A stretch of DNA of 64,000 nt, taken from the NCBI GenBank assembly GCA_022826805.1, contig JAJDUH010000007.1:1-64000 (forward strand), in the 5' to 3' direction. The notes under the pieces are model-generated. The model saw nothing but the letters and a program-made list of their open reading frames with translations, searched no databases and was not told the DNA's origin. The position numbers were made by a program, and so were the translations under genes. This document shows, piece after piece, positions 7,323 to 16,654 of the stretch. Each line of letters opens with the position of its first letter. The first letter of the stretch is position 1. The DNA is from Candidatus Poribacteria bacterium (GTDB lineage: Bacteria; Poribacteria; WGA-4E; WGA-3G).

Positions 7323-10106
7323 ATGGCTTTGGAGAAACTTGATGGAGCTAATAGAAATAGGCTATTCGGATTATTGGCTTTGGTAATCCTCTGCTCCTGC
7401 GCGCCGACAGTGCATCAGCTGGTTTCCAAGAAACCGGTCGCACCGATAGAAAACTTAATATCCGAAAAAATAAAAGATTCTATAGTCCTAATTGAGAGTG
7501 AGAACGGATCTGGTACAGGTTTCTTTGTTGGTTCAGATAAGATTGCAACAACCTTTCACGTTGTTGCCCACTCTGGTCCTATTTTGGTAAAAGCCCCTGA
7601 CAGGGGAAAAAATTGGACGATAGAAGGTGTCGTTGCCTTTGATACGAAAAACAAACTTGTCATTCTAAAGATCGTCGGTGAAAGCATTCCATTACCTTTA
7701 GGTGGAAGTGATGTAGCTCAAATCGGTGAGTCTGTCTACATTCCAGGCTACCCCGATGGAGAGTTCAAAGTTGCAGAAGGTCGTGTACAAAGTATCCGAA
7801 AGAGGAATAAATGGATCAGGTTAAAAACAACTAAAGAGACCAACGGCAGTCCAGTGCTTAATAATAAAGAGCAAATCATTGCGATTATCGTGCCCTATGA
7901 TGTCGGTTCTTACGGTTACGCGGTTCCTTCAATCGTGTTTGAGGCATTGCTTAGCAAGTCTGTGCCAATAGAACCCTTATCCCAGTGGCAACAGCGAAAA
8001 CATGTCCGTGCTGCAGCGTACTACAGTTTAGGCAAGGAGAAATTAGATACCAAAGATTATACCGGAGCCATAGTTAATCTTGATAAAGCCATTGAACTCA
8101 ATCCTGGGTATGTCCGTGCCCACTACGAGCGCGGGAGAGCTCAGGCTTACCTTGGTGCCCATGACAGGGCGATTGCCTCTTGGACCCAAGTCATCAAAAT
8201 GTATCCAGATGAAGCTGATGCTTATTACAGTCGAGGTGGTGTGAAGGCTTACCTTGGTGATTATGCTGAGGCGATAATTGACCTTGATAGAGCTATTGAC
8301 CTTGATGCTGAGCATGCTAAGGCTTATAGTAATCGAGGAATTGTGAAGTTCAAACTTGGCGAATCCAAAGCCGCACGAGGGAATACTAAGGAAGCACAGC
8401 ATTTATATGAAGCGGCGATAGCCGATTATAATAAAGCTATCGAGATTGATCCAGAGGATGCGGATGCCTATAACAATCGCGCTTCAGCACAGTTTGGACT
8501 TGGCAAATCCAAAGCCGCACGAGGGAATGCGAAGGAGGCGCAACGTTTATATGAAACAGCAATTACCGATTGTGATAAATCGATTGAATTGGACCCTGAG
8601 CATGTTGGTGCTTATGGAAATCGAGGCGCGCTAAAGTTCAGACTTGGCGAGTTTGAGACTATCCGCGAGAATGCGAAGGAAGCGCAGCGTTTATATGAAA
8701 CAACGATTACCGATTGTGATAAAGCCATCCGAATTGACCCAGAATATGCAGATGCTTACAACTTTCGCGGGGCTGCGAAGTTGGCTCTTGGTGCCCCTGA
8801 GGCGGCAATGCTTGATGTCGATAAAGCTATCCAAGTCGACCCAGGATATGTGGAAGCTTGCCAAAATCGTGCAAGGGTGAAATGTAAACTTGGTGATATT
8901 GAATCCAAGCACGGCAATGCAGAGACGGCACAAAGGTTGTATAGCGAAGGGATTACTGAGTATGAAAAATCCATCCAAATGTACGAGCCAGAGGATGTTG
9001 AGGCGAAGACAGCAGACTTAGAACTCACAACAGGTAGAGTTTCTACGGTGCACATAATGGGTTGGAATGGAACATTAAGTAACTTCTTCAACGGTAGCGG
9101 TTTCTTTGTGGGCAAAGACAAGGTTGTGACAAATCTTCATGTCGTTGCCTTGTCTGGCACTGTTTTTGCCAAACTTACAGACAAGGAGGTGATCTACCCA
9201 ATTAAAGGTGTCACGGCGTTTGATGCGGGAAACGATCTCGTCATTCTAAAAATAATTGGTGAAGGTATACCACTCTCTTTAGGTGATAGTGATATGGTTC
9301 AAAGCGGCGAACGTGTTATTACTATAGGATATCCGAACAGGAAATACAAAGTCGTGGAGGGGACTATAGATGGCATCCGGAATACCGATAAGTGGCTACG
9401 GATGAAAATTGATATTGTTGGAGGAAGTAGTGGCAGTCCTGTGCTAAATAGTAAGGGACAAGTTATAGGGATTAATGCAGCTAAGTATAAGGACTACGCT
9501 TACGCCATTCCCTCAAATGCGCTTAAGATGCTACTCGCTCGGTCGAAACCGACGGAACCTTTGATGGAGTGGCAAAAGCGTGCCCCTATCCGTGCGTATG
9601 CTTACCATATTCAGGGGCATCTTAAAAGTGTGGTCGGGCACTATCGTGGAGCGATAGCCGATTATGATAAAGCTATTAAGTTAAACCCTAAGACTCGCCA
9701 TACCTACTACCAGCGCGGAAATATAAAAGCTGCTTTGGGAAAATATAAAAAGGCGATAGCCGATTATGATAAAGCTATCCAACTAAATCCTGAAAATTTG
9801 GATGTCTACAAAACTCGCGGGACCGTGAAGTTTCGTCTTGGCAATCTGGAACAGGCAATGCTTGATTTCAATAAGGTCGTTCAACTGAATCCAGATGATG
9901 CTGATGCCTATAACAATCGTGGGAAAGTACGGTTTCGTTTTGGAGCATCCGAATTCTCACGCGGGAATGCAGACAAAGCACGGGAATTATATGAGGCGGC
10001 GATTGAAGACTATACACAGGCCATCAAGCTAAACCCTGAGGACACTGAGGCTCATAGTAATCTGGGTGCTGTAAAATCTGCCCTGAGTGCCATGCCAGGG
10101 CGATAG
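7323..10106 (+). CDS. Lipoprotein with two trypsin-like domains alternating with TPR arrays
   Basis: A 927-residue exported protein. A signal with lipobox LCSC (Cys26) suggests lipid anchoring. Order: trypsin-like (S1C/trypsin_2) domain 1 (about 45-210), TPRs (about 225-560), trypsin-like domain 2 (about 570-755), TPRs (about 765-920). Domain 2 has a full triad: His606 (TNLHVV), Asp634 (TAFDAGNDLVIL) and Ser703 (GGSSGSPVLN). Domain 1 keeps His79 and Asp107, but the serine position is Asn174 (KETNGSPVLN), so it should not cut. Each half ends with a WQ/WQKR linker before its TPRs, indicating a whole-unit duplication. Several first-array TPRs are 48 residues long with a 14-residue insert (SKAARGNAKEAQRL). 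Start ATG 7323 follows GAGGAGG. Likely role: surface or periplasmic protease or scaffold (inference). Confidence 0.85.
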   Translation: MALEKLDGANRNRLFGLLALVILCSCAPTVHQLVSKKPVAPIENLISEKIKDSIVLIESENGSGTGFFVGSDKIATTFHVVAHSGPILVKAPDRGKNWTIEGVVAFDTKNKLVILKIVGESIPLPLGGSDVAQIGESVYIPGYPDGEFKVAEGRVQSIRKRNKWIRLKTTKETNGSPVLNNKEQIIAIIVPYDVGSYGYAVPSIVFEALLSKSVPIEPLSQWQQRKHVRAAAYYSLGKEKLDTKDYTGAIVNLDKAIELNPGYVRAHYERGRAQAYLGAHDRAIASWTQVIKMYPDEADAYYSRGGVKAYLGDYAEAIIDLDRAIDLDAEHAKAYSNRGIVKFKLGESKAARGNTKEAQHLYEAAIADYNKAIEIDPEDADAYNNRASAQFGLGKSKAARGNAKEAQRLYETAITDCDKSIELDPEHVGAYGNRGALKFRLGEFETIRENAKEAQRLYETTITDCDKAIRIDPEYADAYNFRGAAKLALGAPEAAMLDVDKAIQVDPGYVEACQNRARVKCKLGDIESKHGNAETAQRLYSEGITEYEKSIQMYEPEDVEAKTADLELTTGRVSTVHIMGWNGTLSNFFNGSGFFVGKDKVVTNLHVVALSGTVFAKLTDKEVIYPIKGVTAFDAGNDLVILKIIGEGIPLSLGDSDMVQSGERVITIGYPNRKYKVVEGTIDGIRNTDKWLRMKIDIVGGSSGSPVLNSKGQVIGINAAKYKDYAYAIPSNALKMLLARSKPTEPLMEWQKRAPIRAYAYHIQGHLKSVVGHYRGAIADYDKAIKLNPKTRHTYYQRGNIKAALGKYKKAIADYDKAIQLNPENLDVYKTRGTVKFRLGNLEQAMLDFNKVVQLNPDDADAYNNRGKVRFRFGASEFSRGNADKARELYEAAIEDYTQAIKLNPEDTEAHSNLGAVKSALSAMPGR

Positions 10107-10125
10107 TCGACTTTGAAGGGCATAT

Positions 10126-11670
10126 TCAGGCGTTCACACCTACTCGGAAAGCGTAAAGCTTCGCACGGTTCAGCACAAATCGGAGCCGCAGCGGCTGTTC
10201 TGCATCCGACAACGTAGCCGACTTCCATCGCACCGAATGCCGTATATTATCCCCTGTCAGTGACACACAATCATCACTCGAAAATCCTTGTTGAACTTGT
10301 CCATCAGCCGTCAACACCTCAACACCAACCTGACCGCTACTCGCATCCGCATTAATCTCAAGTCCACCGTTTGGAATCCGTAACGGCACAGTTTCAACGA
10401 CACCACCTTCCGCATCGGCGTCAAGCGAGACGAAACCGTCTAAGCGCCACTTTGCCAGTCCAATCTCCTTATGCCTATCCTTCATCTGAGCACCGTGCGT
10501 GTGGACGGTTCCTGTATAATACCAGTGGATTTCGTCTTCGGTGATGATCGGCTCTATTGCAGTCCCCATAATCATACCGGTATCGAATGTGCCACTTTCG
10601 CCGCGTGGAATAATCGGCGTCCGATCCGAGTCAGTGTAATAATCCCAATTAAACCCGTCTCGACTACAAACCAATTGTGCGTCAATCGGTCCGTCAATGG
10701 GAATCTCATGCTCCGCCGCACCCGGTCCCGTCACATACAACACCCCAGCCAAGCCGATGTAAATGTTGTGATAAAGGAACCCAGACATGTTGTGGATTTC
10801 GGCACGATCAGCACCATACCTCTCTACACCAACTTCGTCATCCCGATCATTTGCCCCGAACATCGGTACAAGCGGTTTCCAAGGTCCTTCCAAACGTGGA
10901 CTTTCGGTATATGCAATCATACGTCGGGCGTCTTTGTCGTCCCCACGGATTAGTCCGTAAGCTCGGAACATCTCTGTTTGTTTATCCCAGATAACGTTGA
11001 ACGCCCCTTCGTTGTCCCGATCTGCAACCGGTTCCAAGTAATCTGAATCGTCCCATCGGATGCCATCTGATGACGTAAGTAGGAACACGTTGCGATACCG
11101 TCGACAAAAACCGATCATCTTATACCGTCTCTGCGGATCCGATTCATCGTCATCGCGGAATACACACGCACCGTGCAAGTCCCACACAATATTATTGTTC
11201 GGGTTTCCGTTGAATTCAAAGAGTCCAAGATTCGGTTTCGTCCACGTTAACCCATCGTCACTCTCAGCGTAGCAAGTGAGATCGCCACGATCGTTCTCAA
11301 CGAACTTCCGTCCATAAGCATCGTGTGTTTGCCCTCTATATGTTGACAGATTCCGATCTGGGCGTGGAACGTAAAGCCCGGGAATCTCGTTTGCTTTAAA
11401 CCGCCAATGCGGTCCCATGCGACACATATACCACATGCGATATTTTCCATACGCGTCGTCGTACATCGTAGTGCCGTAAAGATGGACACGTCTCGACTGA
11501 TCTGGACCTCCATGTTCCCAAGGATTATTGGGGTCAGGTTTAAGTACAGAGACGTCATGTTTTACACATTGATGCAGTGTACGCGTCACACCACGTTTAG
11601 AAGCAATCAGTGCGTCATCAATAAATAGCTCTGTGCCGGTGTTAAGTGTGTGGACGGTATTTGAATTCAC
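10126..11670 (-). CDS. Glycosidase-like five-bladed propeller protein (GH32/43-like)
   Basis: A 514-residue protein, probably cytoplasmic as no signal peptide is seen. The opening ELFIDDALIASKRGVTRTLH and later blocks (YGKYRMWYMCR, YAESDDGLTWTKPNLGLFEF, SPRLEGPWKPLV, IHWYYTG) match the conserved blades of GH32/GH43/GH68-like proteins that are common in Planctomycetes and Poribacteria and usually left as hypothetical. A C-terminal jelly-roll-like part follows (about 405-514). Catalytic residues cannot be assigned. The start is GTG at 11670, preceded by GAGGGAAA. It converges with the protease/TPR gene, 19 bases apart. Confidence 0.65.
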   Translation of the reverse strand: MNSNTVHTLNTGTELFIDDALIASKRGVTRTLHQCVKHDVSVLKPDPNNPWEHGGPDQSRRVHLYGTTMYDDAYGKYRMWYMCRMGPHWRFKANEIPGLYVPRPDRNLSTYRGQTHDAYGRKFVENDRGDLTCYAESDDGLTWTKPNLGLFEFNGNPNNNIVWDLHGACVFRDDDESDPQRRYKMIGFCRRYRNVFLLTSSDGIRWDDSDYLEPVADRDNEGAFNVIWDKQTEMFRAYGLIRGDDKDARRMIAYTESPRLEGPWKPLVPMFGANDRDDEVGVERYGADRAEIHNMSGFLYHNIYIGLAGVLYVTGPGAAEHEIPIDGPIDAQLVCSRDGFNWDYYTDSDRTPIIPRGESGTFDTGMIMGTAIEPIITEDEIHWYYTGTVHTHGAQMKDRHKEIGLAKWRLDGFVSLDADAEGGVVETVPLRIPNGGLEINADASSGQVGVEVLTADGQVQQGFSSDDCVSLTGDNIRHSVRWKSATLSDAEQPLRLRFVLNRAKLYAFRVGVNA

Positions 11671-11875
11671 GTTGTTTCCCTCAATTAGAGTATAGTTTGT
11701 TCAAGACCAATTGGTGCGATTTTTACTACAGAAAAACGGCGGAAGATGCTATACTTTTACATGCACAATCTGAAAAAATAAAACACATCTGCATAAGTCC
11801 TTATGATACAGGAACAGAGGGTTTCGCACAAGGAGAATTGTACAGTAATGCTTTCCCAGATTGAGGGTTCAAACC

Positions 11876-12094
11876 ATGAAACTCAACTATTACCCAGAAA
11901 CTGACTCGCTATATATTGATTTGTCCGAACAACCAAGCGTAGAGAGCAAAGAAATTTCGGAAGGTGTGCTGCTTGACTATGATGCAAATGGTAAACTTGT
12001 TGGTATTGACATCGATAATGCCAGCCACAAAGTGGAAATGGAGAAACTAATTCTCAGCAAGCTCCCCGCCGAGATTGAAACGATTCGGGCCTAA
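11876..12094 (+). CDS. DUF2283 domain protein
   Basis: A 72-residue protein matching DUF2283: MKLNYYPETDSLYIDL, a central EGVLLDYDANGKLVGIDI, and an acidic/helical tail. Family function is unknown; members often occur beside DUF4258 or in toxin-antitoxin-like pairs, but no such partner is visible. The ATG at 11876 follows GAGGG at a proper distance. The 205 bases upstream (11671-11875) carry no recognisable gene. Confidence 0.75.
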   Translation: MKLNYYPETDSLYIDLSEQPSVESKEISEGVLLDYDANGKLVGIDIDNASHKVEMEKLILSKLPAEIETIRA

Positions 12095-12189
12095 CCTGTA
12101 TTGGCATTTCTGGTGAATCATCAAAATATATTAGGCATCTTAGTAAACCCCAGGCGCGTCTCTCGTACCTCAGTAGGCGAGATTTTTAG

Positions 12190-12648
12190 CGCAAAAAGAA
12201 CCAAAAAGCTGATAGAGAGCCATCTCCACGTGGTAAGGCAACAAGCAAAACGCCTGTGATCGGAGCAGTAGAGCGAGGGGGACAAGTCGTTGCTGAAGTT
12301 GCTAAAGGGCTTACCGGTCGTGATATAATGCAATTTATACGGCGCGTAGTGAATATCAAGGAATCCGAACTGATAACGGACGAAAACAACGCCTACAATG
12401 CTCTGAGCAGCCAACTGAAGCACCAGGTGATCAATCACCAAGAGCAATACGCTGACGGGGATACGCATACGAACACCATAGAGGGCTTCTGGTCACTGCT
12501 AAAGCGGGCATGGTACGGTAGCCACCACCACTATAAAATCGGATACACACCGCTTTATGTTGCTGAACGGTGTTACGTCTACAACAACCGACACTTATCG
12601 GAAAATGACGGTATCTTTTGGAAGTTTATCAAGGAGAGTGTCTTATGA
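12190..12648 (+). pseudogene. IS1595-family (ISXO2-like) transposase, 5'-truncated
   Basis: The reading frame from just after an in-frame TAG at 12187 encodes the C-terminal two thirds of an ISXO2-like DDE transposase: KTPVIGAVERGGQVV, then ITDENNAYNAL (second catalytic Asp region), and GDTHTNTIEGFWSLLKR with the catalytic Glu, ending YVAERCYVYNNRH. The N-terminal zinc-ribbon and first Asp region (DETYVGG-like) are missing; upstream DNA 12160-12190 only hints at it in other frames. No terminal inverted repeats were found. It is a dead element, and the following gene begins at its 3' end. Confidence 0.8.
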
Positions 12649-12707
12649 AGTTAATCATTCAGTTTATCATTCTTCTCGCCGAGCTTATTAACACAAGGAG
12701 GAATCCA

Positions 12708-12983
12708 ATGAATCATGCAAGTGAAACGTTAGAGGATGCAATTATACATGTCCTTCTAAAAAACGGACTTAAGAACGGACGAGATGCGTATATGTCAGGT
12801 CCGAATATAGGCAGAAAAATCGGGACATATAGGCAGCCATATCAGGATCGGGCGAGCGACCCCCTTAGTCGAAAACATTATGATATTCTACGAAAGTTGA
12901 AAAAAGAGGGGGTAGTTGAGCATTTAGAGAGAATAGGTTGGCGACTCCGACTTACCGATGCAGAGTGGGATAGATTGAACTGA
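12708..12983 (+). CDS. Small hypothetical protein, possible winged-helix
   Basis: A 91-residue basic protein. The sequence alternates helices and a hydrophobic core (DILRKLKKEGVVEHLERIGW) that resembles a winged-helix DNA-binding fold, but no family is recognised. The ATG at 12708 follows ACAAGGAGG. An in-frame ATG at 12645 with AAGGAGAG upstream would add 21 mostly hydrophobic residues and overlap the transposase stop (ATGA); both starts have good ribosome sites. Confidence 0.6.
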   Translation: MNHASETLEDAIIHVLLKNGLKNGRDAYMSGPNIGRKIGTYRQPYQDRASDPLSRKHYDILRKLKKEGVVEHLERIGWRLRLTDAEWDRLN

Positions 12984-13104
12984 TTAAGGAATGTTATACT
13001 AAATCTAACCTATCCCAAAACTACTTATTGCGATTTTTAACCTCGCCAATTCACACACTATGTCAGGAATTGATAAATTTACTACAAACGCTTGGAACAT
13101 TTGA

Positions 13105-14010
13105 ATGATTGACACCGAAAGTCCCCCTATTATCGTACTCGGCGTAGAGCGCAGTGGCACATCTGTCGTCGCAGAGATGGTGCACAAATGGGGCGCGTAC
13201 GCGGGGCCCTCCGAAAAGTTACACAAGGTGGATGCCCATGCCCCCAAAGGGTATTGGGAATACCTACCTTTATGGGATTTACTCGCCGAGTTAGGGGATT
13301 TTGATGTTGGAGCGACTTGGTGGGATTCTAATTTCCAACAGCGAATGAAGCAGAAAGCTGCTAATCCTGTATATAAAAAGAAAGCTACTAAACTGATGGC
13401 TGAAATGCACAAAGGAGTCCCGTGGTTTTGGAAAGACCCAGCACTCAGCCATTTTTTGCCATTCTGGAAACGGATATGGGGCAATGCGATTTACATAATC
13501 ACAGTTCGTAATCCGCTTGACATAGCAGTCTCATGGCAGAAATTCATTATGCCATCTGATGTGAAAGTCCGAGTTTCTTTTGTCGCAATGAATTTGCTAC
13601 GTTGGCAGCACATGATGACGCAAATCCTGCAGCACACAGAAGATGCACAACACCGACTCTTTCTTCGTTATGAGGATATTATGCGTAATCCATGTATGCA
13701 GGCTGAGAGGTTGGCTGACTTCCTTGACTCGAAGTTTGGAAAGCAGACATCACCAATTCAGGCGATGATCGATGTGGTTGAACCTCAGTTATGGCGAAAT
13801 AATTGTGGCGTTCCGTTTGAACAGGCAGCTGAAGCAACTGTCGAACAGAAAGCGCTTTATGCCTTTCTAAAGCAGAAGATTAGCAATGCATCTGAACCTT
13901 TCAACGCTGCAAAATATCCACTGCCACCGGCATACCTTGAGTACTTAAACATTCAAGAGGCTTTCCTAAAAGTCTGTCGCAAGCTTGAAGAAGTGGGTAA
14001 AAGGGTTTAA
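13105..14010 (+). CDS. Sulfotransferase family protein
   Basis: A 301-residue PAPS-dependent sulfotransferase-like protein. The 5'-phosphosulfate loop is IIVLGVERSGTSVVAEMV (about residues 9-26) and the 3'-phosphate motif is IITVRNPLDIAVSW (about 132-145), with the conserved Arg and Ser. The middle WFWKDPALSHFLPFW resembles family members acting on glycans or small molecules. It has no signal peptide. The ATG at 13105 has only a weak ribosome site. It is followed after 23 bases by the NUDIX gene. The substrate is unknown. Confidence 0.8.
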   Translation: MIDTESPPIIVLGVERSGTSVVAEMVHKWGAYAGPSEKLHKVDAHAPKGYWEYLPLWDLLAELGDFDVGATWWDSNFQQRMKQKAANPVYKKKATKLMAEMHKGVPWFWKDPALSHFLPFWKRIWGNAIYIITVRNPLDIAVSWQKFIMPSDVKVRVSFVAMNLLRWQHMMTQILQHTEDAQHRLFLRYEDIMRNPCMQAERLADFLDSKFGKQTSPIQAMIDVVEPQLWRNNCGVPFEQAAEATVEQKALYAFLKQKISNASEPFNAAKYPLPPAYLEYLNIQEAFLKVCRKLEEVGKRV

Positions 14011-14033
14011 ATCGCAGAATCAAGGAGTTGTGA

Positions 14034-14459
14034 ATGTCCCGTGCACAGTGCCTCGTTCATAGGCAGAAAGAAATCTTAATGGTCAAACACCGGCACAAGG
14101 GAGAAGAGTGGTGGTGCCTTCCCGGTGGCCGTATCGAAGCGGATGAAACGCCGGAACAAGCCGCGCTTCGCGAGCTTTGGGAGGAGTGTCGTGTTCAGGG
14201 CACAGTGATCCGTCCAACATCTGTTGTGACTTTTGCACCTAATGATCAATATTACACCTATTTGATAGAAATAGGCACACAAGAGGTGGCCTTAGGAAGT
14301 GACCCTGAACTGAAAGGGAATCAGATTTTGGTAGACATCGCGTGGGTTTGGTTAAACGAGCTTACAGAACAAGATAGAGTGTTTCTATGGACTGCTGGTT
14401 TGTTGACAATTCCTGAATTTTTTGAGGAAATCTGTCATTTACCGGGAGTGCCGCCATAA
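14034..14459 (+). CDS. NUDIX hydrolase (divergent NUDIX box)
   Basis: A 141-residue NUDIX protein. The box GGRIEADETPEQAALRELWE, continuing ECRV, keeps the metal-binding REUxEE core, but the glycine that normally follows (xGU) is Arg. It would hydrolyse a nucleoside diphosphate linked to another group. The ATG at 14034 follows AAGGAG. It lies 23 bases after the sulfotransferase gene. Confidence 0.85.
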   Translation: MSRAQCLVHRQKEILMVKHRHKGEEWWCLPGGRIEADETPEQAALRELWEECRVQGTVIRPTSVVTFAPNDQYYTYLIEIGTQEVALGSDPELKGNQILVDIAWVWLNELTEQDRVFLWTAGLLTIPEFFEEICHLPGVPP

Positions 14460-14545
14460 TAAGTAAGTTTCCTGTGTCTGTACTTTCAAGCGTTTCAAGC
14501 CAACCCTCCAAAAATTGCACTGACAACACACCGAGGAGAATCTTT

Positions 14546-15469
14546 ATGGAGCGAGCGATGCATGTGGTGGAACAGTTGAAAGGTCCCGTCGTGCCGGTGA
14601 ACACCTGTTTCGGGGATGATGATTCGCTAAACATATCTGCAATGCGGAGATATATCAATTGGTTGTGCGAACAGAACATTTCCGTGATACTCCTTACCTA
14701 CGGCAGTAGCGAGTTCTGTAGCCTCACAGATGAAGAAATCTGGCAATTAACTACTGAACTTGCTGAGGAAATATCAGGTCGTTCGCTGTTTATCGCTTCA
14801 ACGGGTTGGTGGCACCCCGGACAGTGCCGAGAGTTTTTGAAACACTGCGATAAGGTCGGTGTAGATGCCGTCAAGCTCCAAATTCATCCCGGTTTAGGCG
14901 TCAAGCGTGATGTCATTGTCGGCTATTTTGATAGTGTTCAGGATGCCTCGCCGATCCCTTTATTGGTCTGGGGCGCATGGATGGACCCTTATCCTGTAGA
15001 CATGGTTGTCGAGTTAGCAAGACGTCCCGAAATCGTGGGCATCAAAAACGACGGTCATCCGTTCTATGCCTACTATGACATCATTCGCGCCACTGCCGAC
15101 GAAAACTTTGCAGTCATTAGTGGTGGGCAGATGCGTAATTTCATGTTCGGCTACCCGATCGGCTCAACGGCATATCTCTGCACCATCGCTCCTTTTCGAC
15201 CAGATATTGCGTTGAAATTTTACAATGCGCTAACTACGGAGTGCAACGATGATGCACGTGAGATTGTGTTTCGCTATGAGGAGCCTTGGCTCAAAGTGGC
15301 AACGAGATTAGAGTGGTTGCCCAGCATCAAATCAGCGCTGCATCTTCACGGTCTCTATCCCAACCAGCGCCTCCGAACTCCTGCTATTTCGCATGGAAAC
15401 GAACAACATCAGGAAGTGCGAACGATATTAGAGCGCATCTTTGGAAACATCAAAATGGCTGAACTCTGA
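14546..15469 (+). CDS. DapA-family (dihydrodipicolinate synthase/NAL-like) lyase
   Basis: A 307-residue TIM-barrel aldolase/lyase. It starts GPVVPVNTCFGDDDSLNISA, has the YGSSEFCSLTDEE segment in place of the usual GTTGE region, and the Schiff-base lysine in EIVGIKND (about residue 170). The tyrosine motif of true DapA (YNxP) is replaced by LLVWGAW, so an L-lysine-biosynthesis role is unlikely; a keto-acid or sugar-acid lyase fits the family and the dehydratases nearby (inference). I use ATG 14546, preceded by GAGGAG; an upstream in-frame start at 14474 adds unlike residues. Confidence 0.8.
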   Translation: MERAMHVVEQLKGPVVPVNTCFGDDDSLNISAMRRYINWLCEQNISVILLTYGSSEFCSLTDEEIWQLTTELAEEISGRSLFIASTGWWHPGQCREFLKHCDKVGVDAVKLQIHPGLGVKRDVIVGYFDSVQDASPIPLLVWGAWMDPYPVDMVVELARRPEIVGIKNDGHPFYAYYDIIRATADENFAVISGGQMRNFMFGYPIGSTAYLCTIAPFRPDIALKFYNALTTECNDDAREIVFRYEEPWLKVATRLEWLPSIKSALHLHGLYPNQRLRTPAISHGNEQHQEVRTILERIFGNIKMAEL

Positions 15470-15549
15470 TTGATAGACACAAACGGTTAACTGTATGCAA
15501 GCGCGATCTTAACAATCGTTCTCAACCTACCTAATATAGAGATATTCCA

Positions 15550-16434
15550 ATGAATCAAACAACTGAGATTAAAGCAGAGAACGTGTGCGATTTTCTTAAA
15601 AAATTCGCTGCAGATATATCCATTGAATACCTAAAACCTATATCCAATCGCCATCGCGGTGGTGATAGTTTTACCTTCTACTACCGCGACGATGCTGTCC
15701 TTAAAATTGCACGCAACGCCTACCGAGCCAGGCTTCTCAAAGAGGCTAAACTCACAGAATACCTACACACGTTATCGATGCCTTTCACTGTAGCAAAGCC
15801 GATCATGGTACACGAAAAAGGATTCTATGCAATGTTTCCAAGAATCAATGGTACTTCACTACCCATAGAAGCACTTGAAGAATTTACCGCTGGAGAATTA
15901 GAATCCTTTGGTAAATCTCTCGGTACTTCTCTCACCTTTCTACACAGGCACAAATTTCCAGATGAGGTCTTAGACTATATCCCACACGCTGCTGACCCTT
16001 TCGCAATGGCAATCCGTGACACAAGGCAAAAACTCGCATTTATCGCAGAAAATACCCGGGAAATCGATACAAATCAATGGAGTGAAAAGCTGAAAAATCT
16101 ACAGGGATCCTTAGACCAGAAATGGACTGTCGTTCACACCGATCTCCAAATAAACCATCTGTTTTTTGTACAGAGGAATCTTGAACGACTCGCCATTATT
16201 GATTTCGCTGATGCCTTGCTCCACGATCCAGCGATAGATTTATCTGAGTTCGCTATAGAAATGTACTCAGATTTACCTCCTGATGGTGTTGTTGCCAAAA
16301 GGGTTATTGATGCGGTTCTGAAGTACTATCAGACAAACGACGCTGCGATTACAGAGAAGATCGAATTTGGACTTCTCGTTTTTCAAATTGACCGCGCTTA
16401 CCAATGGGTAAAGAGCTCGGTAGATCAATCCTAA
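15550..16434 (+). CDS. Aminoglycoside-phosphotransferase-fold (APH) kinase
   Basis: A 294-residue protein kinase-like fold of the APH/choline kinase family. It has the HRGGDSFTFYYRDDAVLKI nucleotide-binding region with Lys, the catalytic loop VVHTDLQINHLFF (Asp and Asn) and the metal-binding IIDFADALLHDPAIDL. It phosphorylates a small hydroxylated molecule using ATP or GTP. An antibiotic-resistance role is possible but not shown; homoserine or sugar kinases share these motifs. It stands alone. Confidence 0.8.
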   Translation: MNQTTEIKAENVCDFLKKFAADISIEYLKPISNRHRGGDSFTFYYRDDAVLKIARNAYRARLLKEAKLTEYLHTLSMPFTVAKPIMVHEKGFYAMFPRINGTSLPIEALEEFTAGELESFGKSLGTSLTFLHRHKFPDEVLDYIPHAADPFAMAIRDTRQKLAFIAENTREIDTNQWSEKLKNLQGSLDQKWTVVHTDLQINHLFFVQRNLERLAIIDFADALLHDPAIDLSEFAIEMYSDLPPDGVVAKRVIDAVLKYYQTNDAAITEKIEFGLLVFQIDRAYQWVKSSVDQS

Positions 16435-16525
16435 TTTACCTCATTAGCCTAAACACCATGGGTCTGACCGTCCCAATCTATTTGTACATGATACAAGTAA
16501 AACTCTCTGCCCACGAATTTCCGCG

Positions 16526-16554
16526 TTGCTATTTCTCCAATCATCGTGTATATT
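16526..16554 (+). promoter_or_regulatory. Candidate sigma-70 promoter for the rhamnonate dehydratase-like gene
   Basis: TTGCTA at 16526-16531 and TATATT at 16549-16554 are separated by 17 bases, about 100 bases upstream of the gene start. The rest of the 220-base gap holds nothing recognised. Confidence 0.4.
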
Positions 16555-16654
16555 AAACTTGGGTGTTTCAGAGTTGTGCCCTTTGAAGTCCTAAATTGCC
16601 ATAAGTGCGAAGTTAATAGATTTATAATTCCATCCGATGTAGCAAGGAGATCCT

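Noticed and set aside
8043..9121. Several minus-strand frames opposite the TPR region
   Set aside because: Antisense shadows of the TPR repeats; no ribosome sites or families.
11646..11864. 72-codon frame before DUF2283
   Set aside because: It overlaps the GTG start of the opposite-strand propeller gene and shows no conserved pattern or partner-family match.
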